NCBI GenBank assembly: GCA_027257055.1
Contig: JAPVLO010000073.1
Span: 1,302,001 to 1,366,000 of the forward strand
Length of the DNA: 64,000 nt
Source of the DNA: Cephalopachus bancanus
Lineage: Eukaryota > Chordata > Mammalia > Primates > Tarsiidae
Direction: 5' to 3'
The position numbers and the translations under genes were made by a program. Below the pieces are notes generated by a model. That model was given only the letters and a program-made list of their open reading frames with translations, did not search any database and was not told the origin of the DNA. This document shows positions 1-12,678 of the stretch, one piece after another (positions within the stretch are counted from its first letter, which is position 1; each line of letters begins with the position of its first letter).

Positions 1-60
1 CATGACTGCACCATTGCACTTCAGCCTGAGCAACAGAGCAAGATTCTGTCTCAATTAAAA
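1..60 (+). repeat. Alu, 3' end only
   Basis: The left edge of the window is the last part of a plus-oriented Alu right arm (CACTTCAGCCTGAGCAACAG) with a short A-rich tail. The next Alu follows directly in the tail. Confidence 0.9.
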
Positions 61-355
61 CTCGGTGGCTCAGCCTGTAATCCCGTGCCTTGGGAAGCTG
101 AGGTGAGTGAATTGCCTGAGCCCGCGGGTTCAAGACCCGCCTGGGCAACTTGGCGAGCCCTCACCTCTACAATAAATCAAAAAATTAGCCAGGCGTGGTA
201 GCGCAGGCCTGTAGTTCCGGCTACTTGGGAGGATGAAGCAGAAGGATTGCCGGAGCCCCGCAGGTCGAGGCTGCGGTGGCCGGGAGCGGCCACTGCACTC
301 CAGTCTGGGCAACAGAGTGAGACTTCGACTCAAGAAAAAGAAAAAAAAAAAAAAA
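60..355 (+). repeat. Alu dimer, strepsirrhine type
   Basis: Full dimeric 7SL-derived SINE, left arm from CTCGGTGGCTCAGCC, internal A-rich linker near 170-185, right arm to 330, A tail to 355. The arms carry the features shared by most Alus in this window: GGTGAGTGGATTGCCTGAGC in the left arm and CAGGTCGAGGCTGCGGTGGC-type wording in the right. Confidence 0.93.
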
Positions 356-1488
356 GTGTGGCCCAAATGTTTATAAGCATCACAATTTTTAAAGGAATAC
401 TATGAACAGCTTATTAAAAATTTGACTGTTCTTTATAATTGCTTGGGAAATGGTTTACCTAACTTTTACTCACAATAGGGTAGTCTAATAATTTATATAC
501 AATATCTGTTAAATGAATGTTAATATAGTATATATTAATTAATTTTAGCTAAAATAGATACATATTCAAAATTACGAAGAAGGAAAGGTCTTGTTAAAAT
601 TAGACATCCCAAAGTTTTAGGTGTGGTGAATTTGATATCATTCAGAAATTCTGAAGGTCCTTTGTTTATAGTTTATTGTCTAGCATAAGTTAATGAAGTA
701 CTCCTCTAGTTGAAAAAAACCAAAACAAACAAATCTAATTGAACACACTGGTTCAGTTAGAATTCAATTTCATACAGTTAGTCATTCCATTCTTATATTA
801 CAAATAGTATCTGGCACTTTCTTGCTTCCAGAGGTGCCAGTGGATGTTTTAGTTCTGTTCTCTAAATTGTTTAAACTTTCCACAAACTCATCTCTAAGGC
901 TGAAAGATCCTTGGAGGTCACCTAAGTCCTTTTCCTTGGTTTATAAATGAAACAGCCAAGGCCATAAGAAGTTACATAGCTTGGCCAATGTGATATAGTC
1001 AGACTGATTGTTCAGCAAAATATATACCTGAAACTATCAAACACAATGAACTCTTATCTCTCTTTTAAGAAACTTCACTGATAGGAAAGTTAGGATGTGC
1101 AAATATTTAATATTTATCTAATGTCGTGTATGGTATAAAGAGCAATTCTTGAGACTAGGGAAGAATAAGGGCACTATTATTCCCCTTGTGATTAACTTAT
1201 TTGCTACAGTTGACTCGGCAACTCAACTCAGTGGCAACATCTGAGCCTACATGGAGTTCTCAGAACTGGTCATGTATCACTGCAACAGGCATTATGAAAC
1301 TGAATATCAAATGAAAAAAAAAGCACAATTTGGCTTCTGTGGTGACTAAATGTAATATAAATTATGTAAGTGGGAAGTGTGACTTTATCTTTAAGCATAT
1401 AGTGTTGTTTTGTTTTGACTTGGAAGGGAAATATCTATTGTAGGTGGATAGATTGATAACTAATGTACATATGTGTATGTGTGTACAT

Positions 1489-1706
1489 AAGAGAAGGGAC
1501 TCCCAAAAAACCGAGAATTCATTTATTAAAAAATTGTGTATTTATTTTTACACGTTTAAACTTCAGTCATCGTCAAAGTACTCTGTTTGAAACAATACAC
1601 CTATCAAGATGCTTCTTCCATTGCTCAAAACAGTTTTTGAACTCATCAATTTGGATGCCTTTTAGTGCTTTTGGTATCTGTTGTTTCACCTCTTCTACAT
1701 CAGCTC
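1489..1706 (-). mobile_element. Mariner fragment (transposase C-terminal end)
   Basis: Matches the ends of the two longer mariner copies in this window (30.4-31.3 and 59.7-60.3 kb). The terminal repeat AAGAGAAGGGACTCCCAAAA starts just after a TA at 1487-1488. On the minus strand it carries the decayed codons for DEFKNCFEQWKK and the following residues. Similarity stops near 1706, so the other end is deleted. Confidence 0.75.
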
Positions 1707-3879
1707 ACAGGTAAAGTAAAACAAATTAAAGGAGGCTCCACCTTGAAATTTACACAATAGTTTGTCTTCCAGGCTGGTATATTCTCCAAGATTGCTTTCT
1801 AGCAACAGGAGGGAAGAACATAAAAAATAACTGCAAGAACCTGCCAAAACGAATGGCATTTTATGATTCCACAATCGTTGCCTCGGGATCACTATGAGAG
1901 AGAGGAAAAAATTCCTTGTTCAAGGTTCCTGTTTCATGTGTCTAAAAACAAGTGTTCAATTGATCCAGAAAGCTCCAGCGTCTCAATGTCAGAGATCTTC
2001 AGAACTGTGCCCTTGCAAGGTCCCAGTAGATAGAAGGAAGAAAAAAATTGGAAAAGCAAACAAAAATAACTCTCCTTGGATTTTTAATTCCTTCTTCCTT
2101 CTTTTTAAAGATCAAACTCCAGGAAGGGAAAAAGAAGTTTTCTTTTCAAAGAAAAGTTAGAAGAATAAAAGCATCTCTTGGTTTAGACATCAAAAATATC
2201 TGAATTTTGTCCTCTTTTTTTCTTGGGCATTCACCCAGTGTTCAAAAGTTTCACAATAGAAAAATAGTACATTCTGCCAACAGATGTCCTTTTGATACTG
2301 AGAGCCGGTCCCAGAAATCAGAATCATAAACACGTATATGAGAAGCATCTACATCAGTATCATCAAGCATTTCAGAAGGAATCTCCCCAAGTATTTCTTG
2401 TTTAGTTTATATAAAGCTTGAAGTCATAGAAGAGGGATAATGAAAAAAAAGGAAGCTTGGAGGATTCACTTTGACAGAAAGGTAAGATAAAGAATTTGTA
2501 TAACTTTGGTGTGCTTGGTTTGCCTCAGGTCTTGTATATTTAGGTTTCTAAGTAGAGCACATAATAAAACAAACACCTCTCTACCACATGGCAGATAAAC
2601 TAAGAGAATCCCAATGAAATAGAAATTAATTTTTAGAGCCTGGCTTGGTCTAAGTCTAATGGGAAGACTTGTATAAATGAGAACAACAAAACCAAAAATT
2701 TCACTGTTTTTAATTTAAAATGGGACCAGAACACTTAGGTTTAACTAATAACACTTCTCCGACAACTAGGTTCTATTCCATGTTTTTTTGGTATTGTTAT
2801 TTTGCCTAATGCTATCTCCTCGGGATACTTGTAATTCCAGTGTTTCTTTCTGACAAGCCCTTTTTTCTTTCTGAAGAACTAATACTGTTTTCAAAACTCC
2901 AACTACGATTAAGCTTCTGGCAACATGGCAAAGTCTAGACGAATAAATAAAAAGCATCGGTCTAACAGTTACAATATTTATAACTCATTAGTTGAAAGGA
3001 GCAAATGTTCCACAGAGGTAATCTATCAAGAAACACAAGCTTTTTTTCTTGGTGAAGATTTGTAGTCAATCTACCTGGAGCTGCTCCTAGCATTTTAATT
3101 TTGTGTTACAAGTAGAGAGAGAACCATAGTAGTGGAATGGATTCAGTGCCCATTAGAATAAAGGGAGGAAACTTATCATTAAAAGAGTGAAAACATCCAG
3201 AGAGGCCAAAGCAAATACCAGCAGAAATTACAGCAAATGCTTTTCCATTTGACCCCAGAAAAGAGACTTCTTGGTTTCCATTTAGATCATTTAAAATTAG
3301 AACCATTGCTATTTCTCTCATATACAAGAAGTGCTCTTGCAGAATAACAGAATAATACTAAGCTGGTGGGGCTAGAGATCTTTTGTGACCCCAACTTTAT
3401 TTAAAAAGCTATAGATTAATCTAATGTTGTTCATCCTATCCAATGAACAACAACAACAAAAATCATTACACGTTCTATTTTTAATTTCGCTAACAGTTAC
3501 AATACTCAGGCTTCCAAGTATCTGTTATTTCAGGAGCATCTTTTATGTCTTCCAAAGCATTTGTGATTGCTAACTTGGAGCTTAGACAACTTAAGGAGAA
3601 AAAAAAATTTTTTTTAAAAGCTGATAAAAACAAAAGCCATGGGTTCCCACTGTGGATTGGTTCTTCTGGAAAATACTACCAAAACTATGAACATTTCAAT
3701 AAATAGAAGAATTAAAGAATCTCTTAGAGATATTTCTTCTGCCTACGAAAAGGCTGCATTGCAGAAAAAAAGACAGCAATGCCTAACAAATACATCTTGC
3801 TGGGTAATGTAAATTTTTTTTAGTGCAAATGTCAAATCATAGGAAAAATGTAATTTAGTTGTTTTTTTTTTCCTGGCTA

Positions 3880-4050
<171 letters not shown>

Positions 4051-4380
4051 CTAAAAGGCAAAAGAATGGGATTACTTTTGTGACATATAGATACTATGCC
4101 ATATATGTAATTCAACATTGTGTGTCAATAAAAATCATTGGAATATAGTCACTAGGAAAGATTTTTCATTTATTCATTCAAACTTTTTGCATACTCCCAA
4201 TTCTGACCAGTATTGATAAATGGGTAACAAACACCCTGGAAGACAATATGGGAACTGGTCATAAAGAATTGGACCCTTGGTGTAGGCTTCATTTATCACT
4301 GACCTTTACTAATGACAAAAAAAGATTTAAAATGCTCATTGTGCATGATGAAAAATAAAGATAGTCTTTATACACATCAT

Positions 4381-5155
4381 TTCTTTTTTTTCTTTTTTTT
4401 TTGAGTCTGAGTCTCACTGTTGCCCAGGCTGGAGTGCAGTGGCACGTTCATGGCCACCACAGCCTTGACGTGCTGGGCTCAGGCAATCCTTCTGCCTCAG
4501 CTTTACAAGTAGCTGGAACTACAGGTGTGTGCCACCACACCCAGGTAATTTTTATTTATTGATTTATTTATTTTTTGAGTCTGAGTCTCACTGTTGCCCA
4601 GGCTGGAGTGCGGTGGCACGTTCATGGCCACCACAGCCTTGACATGCTGGGCTCAGGCAATCCTTCTGCCTCAGCTTTACAAGTAGCTGGAACTACAGGT
4701 GTGCGCCACCATGCCCAGTTAATTTTTATTTATTTATTTATTTTTTATTTGTTTATTTATTTATTTATTGAGTTGGAGTCTCACTCTGTCGCCCAGACTG
4801 GAGTGCAGTGGCTGCTCCTGGCCACCGTAGCCTCGACCTGCTGGGCTCCGGTGATCCTTCCGCCTCAGCCTTCCGAGTAGCTGGAATTGCAGCCATGTGC
4901 TACTGTGCCCGGCTGATTTTTTGATTTATTGTAGAGATGAGGTCTCACCAAGTTGCCCAGGCGGGTCTCGAACCCGCGGGTCCAGGCAATCCACTCACCT
5001 CAGCCTCCCAAAGCACGGGATTTAAATTTTTACTGTAGAGACAAGGTCTCATCAAGTTGCCCAGGGTGGTCTTGAACCCCTGAACTCAGGAAATCCTCTT
5101 GCCTCCACCTCCCAAAGTGCTGGAATTATAGGCATGAGCTACCATGCCTGACACA
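4381..5155 (-). repeat. Nested and tandemly duplicated Alu cluster
   Basis: An older minus-oriented Alu whose right arm is present twice in tandem (about 4403-4550 and 4577-4724, period 174 bp, nearly identical). A younger Alu (about 4735-5020) lies between the right arm and the remaining left arm (about 5021-5153). The younger copy lacks its extreme 5' end and has T-rich, TTTATT-repeated sequence at its tail end (4725-4770). Confidence 0.88.
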
Positions 5156-5574
5156 TTCACATCATTTCTAAAGATGGGCTCAAGCCAGAAATAGAGACCA
5201 GCAGTTTGATCTAGTACCCCAAAGTGAATACGCCTGGAACATTAATTAATCTGTAATAGGTCTCATATTTAGATACTGTCCCTAATAAATTAATTAGGTC
5301 AAATTCAGGCCTGACAATAAACAACAATATGTCCAGAGAAGTCAGGTTGGGCCAAGGCCTCACCACTCCTCAATGGATAAGCACTTCGAACAGTTGTCGA
5401 ATCAAATTCTTACATCCAACCTGATTAACAAGAAGGAAATTTCAGAAAGCAGAAAGCAAACGGGATATTAAGGAAACAAACAAGTGCCTTACCTAAAGAT
5501 CAGAAAAGCACAGCATAGAGGTTAGAACACTATGTGATGCATGGGTAGCTCAAGTGTTAGAGGGGACCGTAGAG

Positions 5575-5720
5575 AGTCCCAACTCTGTGTTCTGGTGTCA
5601 GCTCAGATGTCAGCACTTGAGGAAGGTGCTCTGAGAGGGGTAGAACACCCCTGCAGTCATTAACTGCAACTGAATAAACTGTCTGACATTTAGTGGCACT
5701 GAATAAATGTTAATTTCCTT
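5575..5720 (+). repeat. Possible L2 3' end
   Basis: Wording such as TCAGCTCAGATGTCAGCACT and later GGCACTGAATAAATGTTAA is that of a decayed L2 3' end. It is old and divergent, so the call is tentative. Confidence 0.45.
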
Positions 5721-6234
5721 CCCATGACATCATTCCTTTAAAAAAAATCACTTGGCCTTTTTACTGTATAACTGAACAAATGGTCTTTTAGAGCTGTGCT
5801 TTTATATCTGTGGTGAAGGACAGTTCTGTTTTTAATTTCCAATTGACTGCAAATACATACTTTAAATATAAATAATAAAAATAAATTTCTAAATACTCTC
5901 AATTTCTACACTTTTCACAGTCAGTAACAGTTTGTAAACCAGTACCAGCATATGGACCACAATAAATGTTTTAGAGTATATACCAACCCTGAATAATAAT
6001 AAGGGTTTATTACTGGTAATAAATCACACTTTGGGGATAAACTGGTAAACAATATTAACATAATTATCTTCCTATCCATCATAAGAACTCTAAAATGAAA
6101 CTTTAACAAATGTTTGTTTGTTGAGACGACTGAGAAAACCAGATCAACCAAATGTTAGACACCTTGTGAAATTTCTTCTTAGTTGTAAACACAATCAGTA
6201 TGTTTCATTGTTTTTTATTCACTATTGCTTGTGT

Positions 6235-6365
6235 TCACTATAAGAACATAAGTTCAACAAGAATAGGATAGTCTACCTTACGTTCCAAGTAATTATTAGC
6301 ACCTGACACAGTAGGTGGCTTACACAAAGCACTCAATAAATATATTTGGGCTGACTGAGGAACAG
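6235..6365 (+). repeat. L2 3'-end remnant
   Basis: Contains CATAAGTTCAACAAGAATAG and GCACTCAATAAATATATTTG, which correspond to the ancient L2 3' UTR (the 'causes-of-abundance' block ending in a CAATAAAT motif). Confidence 0.55.
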
Positions 6366-6395
6366 TCAGATGAAAGGATGGATGGATAAGTAAAT

Positions 6396-6490
6396 ATAAC
6401 AAATAAATGGATTTAGTCAATTGACAAATATAACAAATAAATGGATATAGTCAATTAACAAATATAACAAATGAATTTAGTCAATTTTGG
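6396..6490. repeat. 35-bp tandem triplicate
   Basis: Three adjacent copies of a unit beginning AAATATAACAAATAAATGGA and ending in TTAGTCAATT. The first two differ by one or two bases; the third is shortened. A simple local duplication; no coding or RNA feature is visible. Confidence 0.85.
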
Positions 6491-6683
6491 TCAATTACCA
6501 GATCAACTGTTAATTTGAAAATCCTGTGGAATTTCATATGCACATTTCCATTTCTGAATCAACCCATGTTGTACAAACACATTTATCATATGTTATTATT
6601 TTTAAAACACAACAGATGAGCTTTATATAAACAGTATGAATATGCCCAGTACAGATGAGGCACAGGCAGAGAAGAAAAATAAG

Positions 6684-8490
6684 TTTTTTTGTTTGTTTGT
6701 TTTGGTTTTTATTTTAAAGATGTGGGGTACAATCAGGATTAGGTACATAAATGATCATCATACAGACGAAATTTAGCCCTCCTCTTAGTCCCCACTTCGC
6801 CTGGTTTGAGACCAGGTATCCTTATTGATGTTATGTGTCCCACCCCCCTGCCCTGACTGTGTCCCACTACTGCCAATTTCATTCATGAAGTTTTATGATA
6901 AATGTTCAGGGTCTACTTATTAGTAAGAACATGTGGTATTTGCTTTGTGATAGATCACTGAGCATTATAGACTCTAAATCCATTGAAGTTGCTGCAAAGT
7001 CCATAATTTTGTCCTTCTTTATGGCTGCATAATATTCCATCATGAATATGTACCACATTTTTTTATCCAGTCCACTTTGATTGGGCAGCATATTTGGATC
7101 CATGTTTTTGCTACTGTGACTAATGCTGTAATAAACATGCATGTGCAGGTATCTTTTTTGTAGGATGATTTGAGTTCCTTCGGGTATATTCCTAAAAGGG
7201 GGATTGCCGGGTCATCTGGAAGGTCGATTTTTAGATTTTTTAGGAATTGCCACACTGTTTTCCACAGTGTACTAGGTTGTACTAGTTTATACTCCCACCA
7301 ACAGTATAGAAGCATTCCCTTTTTCCCACATCCTCTCCAGCATCTGTAGTTTTTTGAGTTACTGATGACGGCCTTCCTGATTGGAGTTAGGTGGTATCTC
7401 AACGTGGTTTAACTTTGCATTTCATTATTAGTGAGGCTGAACATTTTTTCATGTATTTATTGGCTGCTCATAGGTTTTCTTTTGTGAAGTGTCTATTCAT
7501 ATCTTTTGCCCACTTATTAATACAAAATAAACATGCAAAAGACAGTTGCATTCTTATACACCAAAAACAAACAGGAAGAGAACCAAGCGAAAAAGCACAA
7601 TCCCATTCACAATAGTCACACCAAAAAATGAAATACCTTGGCATCTTCCTAAACCAGAGAAGTGAAAGACTTTTACAGTGAAAACTATAAAACACTGCTC
7701 AAAGAAATCAAAGAAGACATAAAGAAATGGCAAAATATTCCATGCTTATGAACTGGAAGAATCAACATTGTTAAGATGTCCTATCAAAGGCAATCTACAG
7801 ATTCAATGCAATACTCATTAAATTATCAACATCATTCTCAGATCTGGAAACGACAATACAGAAATTCACATGGAAACACAAATGACCACAAATAACCAAA
7901 ACAATCCTTAGCAAAAGAAACAAAATGAGAGGTATCACACTTGCAGATTTTAAACTTTACTATAAGGCTACAACAATCAAAACGGCCTGGTATTGGTACA
8001 AGAGTAGGCATATGAACCAATAGAAAAGGATAGAGATCCTGGAAGCAAAGTCCTACTTTCTCAACCAACTCATCTTCAACAAAGCCTCCACCAGCAACCA
8101 CTAGGGAGACAAAAATCTATTCAGTAAGTGGTGCTGGGAAAACTGGCTGATCACATGCAGAAGATTGAAACAGGACCCCTACCTATCACCATACATAAAA
8201 ATCAACTCTTAACGGATCAAAGATCTAAATGTAAAACCTCAAACTATAAGAATCTTGGAAAACGCAGGAGACACCCTTACAGAAATTGGAATAGGCAGTC
8301 AATTCCTGATCAAAAATCCCAAATGCCCATGCCATAAGAAATATGTTAAACAAGTGGGACCTCATTAAACTGAAAAGCTTCTGCAAAGCAAAAGAAATCA
8401 TCAAGACAGCAGGGAAACAGCCTACGGAACAGGAAAAAAATATTTGCCAACTTATCTACAAAGAACTCAAATGTGTCAAAAAAGGAAGTT
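6684..8490 (-). mobile_element. L1 with 5' inversion (twin-primed)
   Basis: From 6684 to about 7517 the sequence is an L1 3' end on the minus strand (T-run, 3' UTR, then the last part of ORF2). From about 7518 to 8490 it is ORF2 in plus orientation. The plus segment ends in CTACAAAGAACTCAAATG, and the minus segment begins with AAGTGGGCAAAAGATATGAA; these lie close together in L1, so the two parts are adjoining pieces in opposite orientation. Reading frames are broken by stops. It is non-autonomous and 5'-truncated. Confidence 0.9.
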
Positions 8491-10275
8491 TAATAGGTGA
8501 AAGTGATTTGCTGTAAAGTCATATTAAGAATTTGACATCAAACTCCCTATATCATTAGTAAGGTTTCAAAAGAAGATTAGATAAATGACCACATTCCCTT
8601 TCCTTCTGAAACAAATACTGAAATTTTTAGAGAACTCATTTTTTTAGGTTGGGATAACACTGGATCAAGAAGCGATCTTGATCTTCTGTTTAGTTTTTTG
8701 TTTAGCTTTAAAGTTTTTAGTTATTGCTCTAGTTTCCTTATATATTGAATTGCTGGTAGTCCATGATGTCTGACATACTTTTCAACAGCAAGGAGTCTCA
8801 TTGGTTTGTACTTAACAAAGTCTTCTTGTTTATATAATTGGCATATAATAATTTTTTTTTCCGGTTTGTTTTTTCAGGTTTCTCAGTGATCTGTTGAATA
8901 AGGTTAGAGTACTTCCTGCAAATAAGCTTTTAAGATATACTCTAATTCTAAGTCTGTGTTTTCTAGTAACTTTAATGTACCTCCTCCTTGAGAATGTTGG
9001 ATCAAGATAAATCAGAATATTATGTGGAAAGTTAAACAGTGCTGAGTTTGGTGCTAATTGTAATTGCATTGTACCATGAATAGAACAGTCTCAGAACATT
9101 CCTTTCAGAGTGTACATTCCTTACTCACCATTTTAATACTGTAACAAATAGAAGCCTCTTGTAATTATTTCTCATTTCCTTGTGGTTTCCAGAAATCAAG
9201 ATGCCAAATCAAGTGAAACTTCGATACATAAGTGATTATAACTGAATCTTTTACATGTTCAAATATCTCTATTTATTATTCATAAAATATAGTCTTGAAG
9301 ATATGCTGTCCATAAACCCAATATAGGTTACTGAATGATTCAACTAATTTACACCAACTTTTATCAAGACAGAAAATGGTATATGTGTTTAACAAATCAA
9401 ATAGGCATTTAGGTGTTTGTGCCGATATGACCTGAACCCTTGATATTCTCATAAATTATTTCTGGCATTTCCATATTCTGAAGTGACTACAAATGGAGAA
9501 AGCAGCTAAGGTTACCCAAAAGAATAGATCCTGAAGGACTATTAAATATCTATTTAATTGGGGTACTGTCCAGTACTATAAAACACCATGTGAGGAATGT
9601 TAAGTCCAGGTTTTTTATGAAGAACGTGACTCTAAAATTCAAGTCTGCATTATGAGAGGAAAAAGAAAAAGAAAAAAAGGAGAGATTCTAGTTAAGGGAA
9701 GGTGATCTGGCTATTAAAATTTTTCTTAAACTTTTTTAAGAAAAAAACTACTTGCAATTAAAAAGAAAAACAGATTTTCAAAAGTAACAGCCACGAAATA
9801 GTTGCTGCATTTCTCATGCATTGAAAATAAAATCTCCTTGGAACTTTATTGACAATGAATATGCAATTTTTTTGGGGGGGTGATTAAACTTAGTATACAG
9901 AAGGTTGCACAACTCGGTGAGTATACTAAAACCATTGAAACGTATACATCAGAAAATGAATTTTATCTTATGTTAGTTATATTACAATAAAGCTGTTGTA
10001 AAAAAGAAAAGAAAAGAAAATCTCTTAAAGTATAGGTTCTGTGAATTAAAGCCCTCAATTAAGAGCAAAGTAATAGGACATCTTTTCCCTAAAGTAACTG
10101 CTAGGGGCAAAGTGTTTTATTATGAAGACTGACTGAGCTTTCTGCACAAAATATTGATTTTTTTTTCATCTATTCACCATGTAGCGAAGAATACTAAAAT
10201 TCTTTAAAAGTTAAATGAGAAGCACATTTAAGTCCTAAATTTTCAACTAGTTTTGGTTTCCAAAAAGAATAATTA

Positions 10276-10469
10276 GGCCAGGCTCAGTGGCTCAGCCTGT
10301 AATCCCAGCACTTTGGGAGGCTGAAGTGAGTGGATTGCCTGACCCGGCAGAAGGATCACTGGAGCCCAGCGGGTCGATGCTGGAGTGAGCATGCCACTAC
10401 ACTCCAGCCTGGGTGATGGAGTGAGACTCCAACACACACACACACAAAGAAAGAAAGAAGGAGAAGGAG
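10276..10469 (+). repeat. Alu with internal deletion
   Basis: A left arm to GGTGAG/AGTGAGTGGATTGCCTGA, then directly the middle of the right arm: about 100 bp is missing. The A tail carries CA and GAAA repeats. Flanked by the perfect 11-bp target duplication AAGAATAATTA at 10265-10275 and 10470-10480. Confidence 0.92.
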
Positions 10470-10541
10470 AAGAATAATTAGCCCACAGCTGAGCTGGCAA
10501 TGATTTTGGGTGTTCAAAACAGTACACTAAATTTGAGTCTG

Positions 10542-10842
10542 CTTCTTTTTTTTTTTTTTTTTTTTTGAGTTGGAGTATCACTCTGTCGCCCAGACTGGAG
10601 TGCAGTGGCCGCTCCCAGCTACCACAGCCTCGACCTGCTGGGCTCTAGCGATCCTTCCGCCTCAGCCTTCCAAGTAGCCAGAATTACAGGCATGTGCTAC
10701 CATGCCCGGCTGATTTATTGATTTTTATTGTAGAGATAAGGTCTCGCTGCCCAGGCGGGTCTCGAACCCGCGGGCTCAGGCAATCCACTCACCTCAGCCT
10801 CCCAAAGGCGCGGGATTACAGGCTGAGCCACCGAGCCCGGCT
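10542..10842 (-). repeat. Alu dimer, strepsirrhine type
   Basis: A complete minus-oriented element from the T-run to GAGCCACCGAGCCCGGC. It sits against the T-run of the next Alu, so it probably inserted into that Alu's tail. Confidence 0.92.
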
Positions 10843-11297
10843 TTTTTTTTTTTTTTTTTTTTTTGAGTTAGACCTAGGCTGGAGTGCAGTGGTACGCTCA
10901 CAGTCACCTCAGACTCGACCTGCTGAGCTCAGGAGATCCTTCCACCTCAGCCTTTCAAGTAGCTGGAATTACAAGCACACACCACCATGCCTGGCTACTT
11001 TTCTTAAATTTATTGTAGAGACAGTCATTGCCTTGCTAAGCTATGGTGTGGCCATGTACTTTTTGAGCTATGGCTAGGCCATGTTTTCTTAAGCTTTGGC
11101 CCCTTCCCCTAACTTGGGGAGGTGAATCACCTCTTTTTCTCTCTCTCTAATTTACTTTCTGACTAAACTATATTCTCTAATAAAAAAAAAAAAATTATAG
11201 AGATAAGGTCTTGAACCCCTGGACTTAGGCAATCCTCTGGCTTCCGCCTCCCAAAGTGCTGGGATTACAGGCATGAGCCACTGTGCCTACTGATTCT
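10843..11297 (-). repeat. Older Alu split by an LTR-derived insert
   Basis: Minus-oriented Alu. The right arm and linker occupy 10843-11023. The left arm resumes at about 11194 and ends near 11297 (GCATGAGCCACTGTGCC). The 170-bp insert is annotated separately. Confidence 0.88.
11024..11193 (+). mobile_element. A-tailed LTR 3' end retroposed into Alu
   Basis: The body (GTCATTGCCTTGCTAAGCTA to TATATTCTCTAAT) matches the part of the LTR at about 32390-32550 that ends just after its AATAAA-type signal. It then passes directly into a run of 13 As. The flanks ATTGTAGAGACA (11012-11023) and ATTATAGAGATA (11194-11205) are copies of the same Alu sequence. This is the structure of an L1-mediated retrocopy of an LTR-terminated transcript, not of a DNA-level LTR fragment. 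Confidence 0.8.
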
Positions 11298-12615
11298 ATT
11301 TCTTAATTTAGCATGCAAGAAGTATTTAGAGCATCTGGTTTGCAAGATGCTGTTATAAGTTTTAAAAGCAAGGCAGTAGAAATTATATTCTTCAGAGAGC
11401 TGTTCAGAATGACATTTTAAGAACCAATTCCTATTCTAAGGAAGCATATGACCTAAAAGTAGGTACAAGCCATTAATTCATTTATTAATTAATTTGTTCA
11501 TTAATGTTTTATTAAGCTAGGAAATGTGATAAGCAAAGGGATAAAATAAAATATAAAACAGGACTTCCAGATCCTGGTCTGGTTTGTCCAATCACCAATA
11601 TTTCTTAGATCTGTCAGATAAGTGAGATCACATGGCAAACCACTGTCCCCCCAAATGAAAGAGACAGACAAGCATTTGCAGAGAATCATAATTTACAGGA
11701 CAGAAATCAGTAAGCAGATACCTCTAAGGGAACCAGTAGCAGTAGAAAAACCAAAACTGTAACTGAGAAATTGCTGAAGATTCAGTGTAGACAAGTCTAA
11801 GAGTAAGAAAATTCCAAGGGGGCCCAGTAATTAGGGGATCTGAATATTTTACAAGTTTTGTCTCCAGGAGCCTTTCCAGCTTCTCCCAGGGAAGAACAGA
11901 GAAAAATCCCCTCTGCATGACCTCAAGAGAAATTACTTTACCATGCCTAACTTATCAGGGTTTTGTTTTGTTTTTTCCCCCAGACCTTAACTGACATAGG
12001 GGAAGGGAAATGCTCACCTCCAGCCCACTTTAGGCATTCTGTCTCACCTAAGGAAGTGAAAAAGTTGAGAAGCACTTATAAGTTCACAGCTCAAAGGTGG
12101 AGGTTCACTAAAAAAAACTAATATCTAGTCACAGGACAATAGAAGGCTTTCCTCACCCCCTGCCGCAACTTACCACTACAATACTAAAGGCCTGTATATA
12201 TACCACAGTTCCTCTCACCCAGCATGTCATATCTGTCGCTCAAAAAAAAAAAAAAAAATTGCAAGGCCTACTAAAAGGTGAAAAACACATATTGAAGACA
12301 CAGATCAAGTATTAGAGCCGGAGTCAGATATGACAGGAATGTTGGACTTAACAGCCATGAGTTTAAAAGAACTATCATTAGTATGCTAAGGGTTTTAATG
12401 GAAAAAGCAGACAACATACATAAGCAGATGGGAAATGTAAGCAGAGAAACAGAAATTCTAAAACAGACTCAAAAGGAATTTTAGAGATCAAAAATACTCT
12501 AACAAAAATGAAGAATGCCTTTGATGGACTCATCAGTAGACTGAACATGGCTGAGGAAAGAATCTCTGAGCATAAGAATATGTCATTAGAAACTTCCAAC
12601 ACTGAAAAGCCAAAA

Positions 12616-12622
12616 AAAAATT

Positions 12623-12676
<54 letters not shown>
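12616..12676. repeat. (AT)n microsatellite
   Basis: About 60 bp of nearly pure TA/AT within the ancient L1. It probably varies in length. A second, impure AT/AC stretch lies at 13385-13475. Confidence 0.95.

Positions 12677-12678
<2 letters not shown>

Noticed and set aside
6396..6490. Direct repeats considered as a CRISPR array
   Set aside because: The units are adjacent without spacers, and the host is a primate. It is an ordinary tandem duplication.
5800..6700. Possible orthologue of the human deep-intronic cryptic exon site c.3718-2477
   Set aside because: The distance from exon 23 would place it roughly here, but inserted Alus shift positions and I cannot identify the site without an alignment.
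7040..8340. Several open frames of 60-120 codons on both strands
   Set aside because: They are broken pieces of L1 ORF2 in a twin-primed insertion, not host genes.
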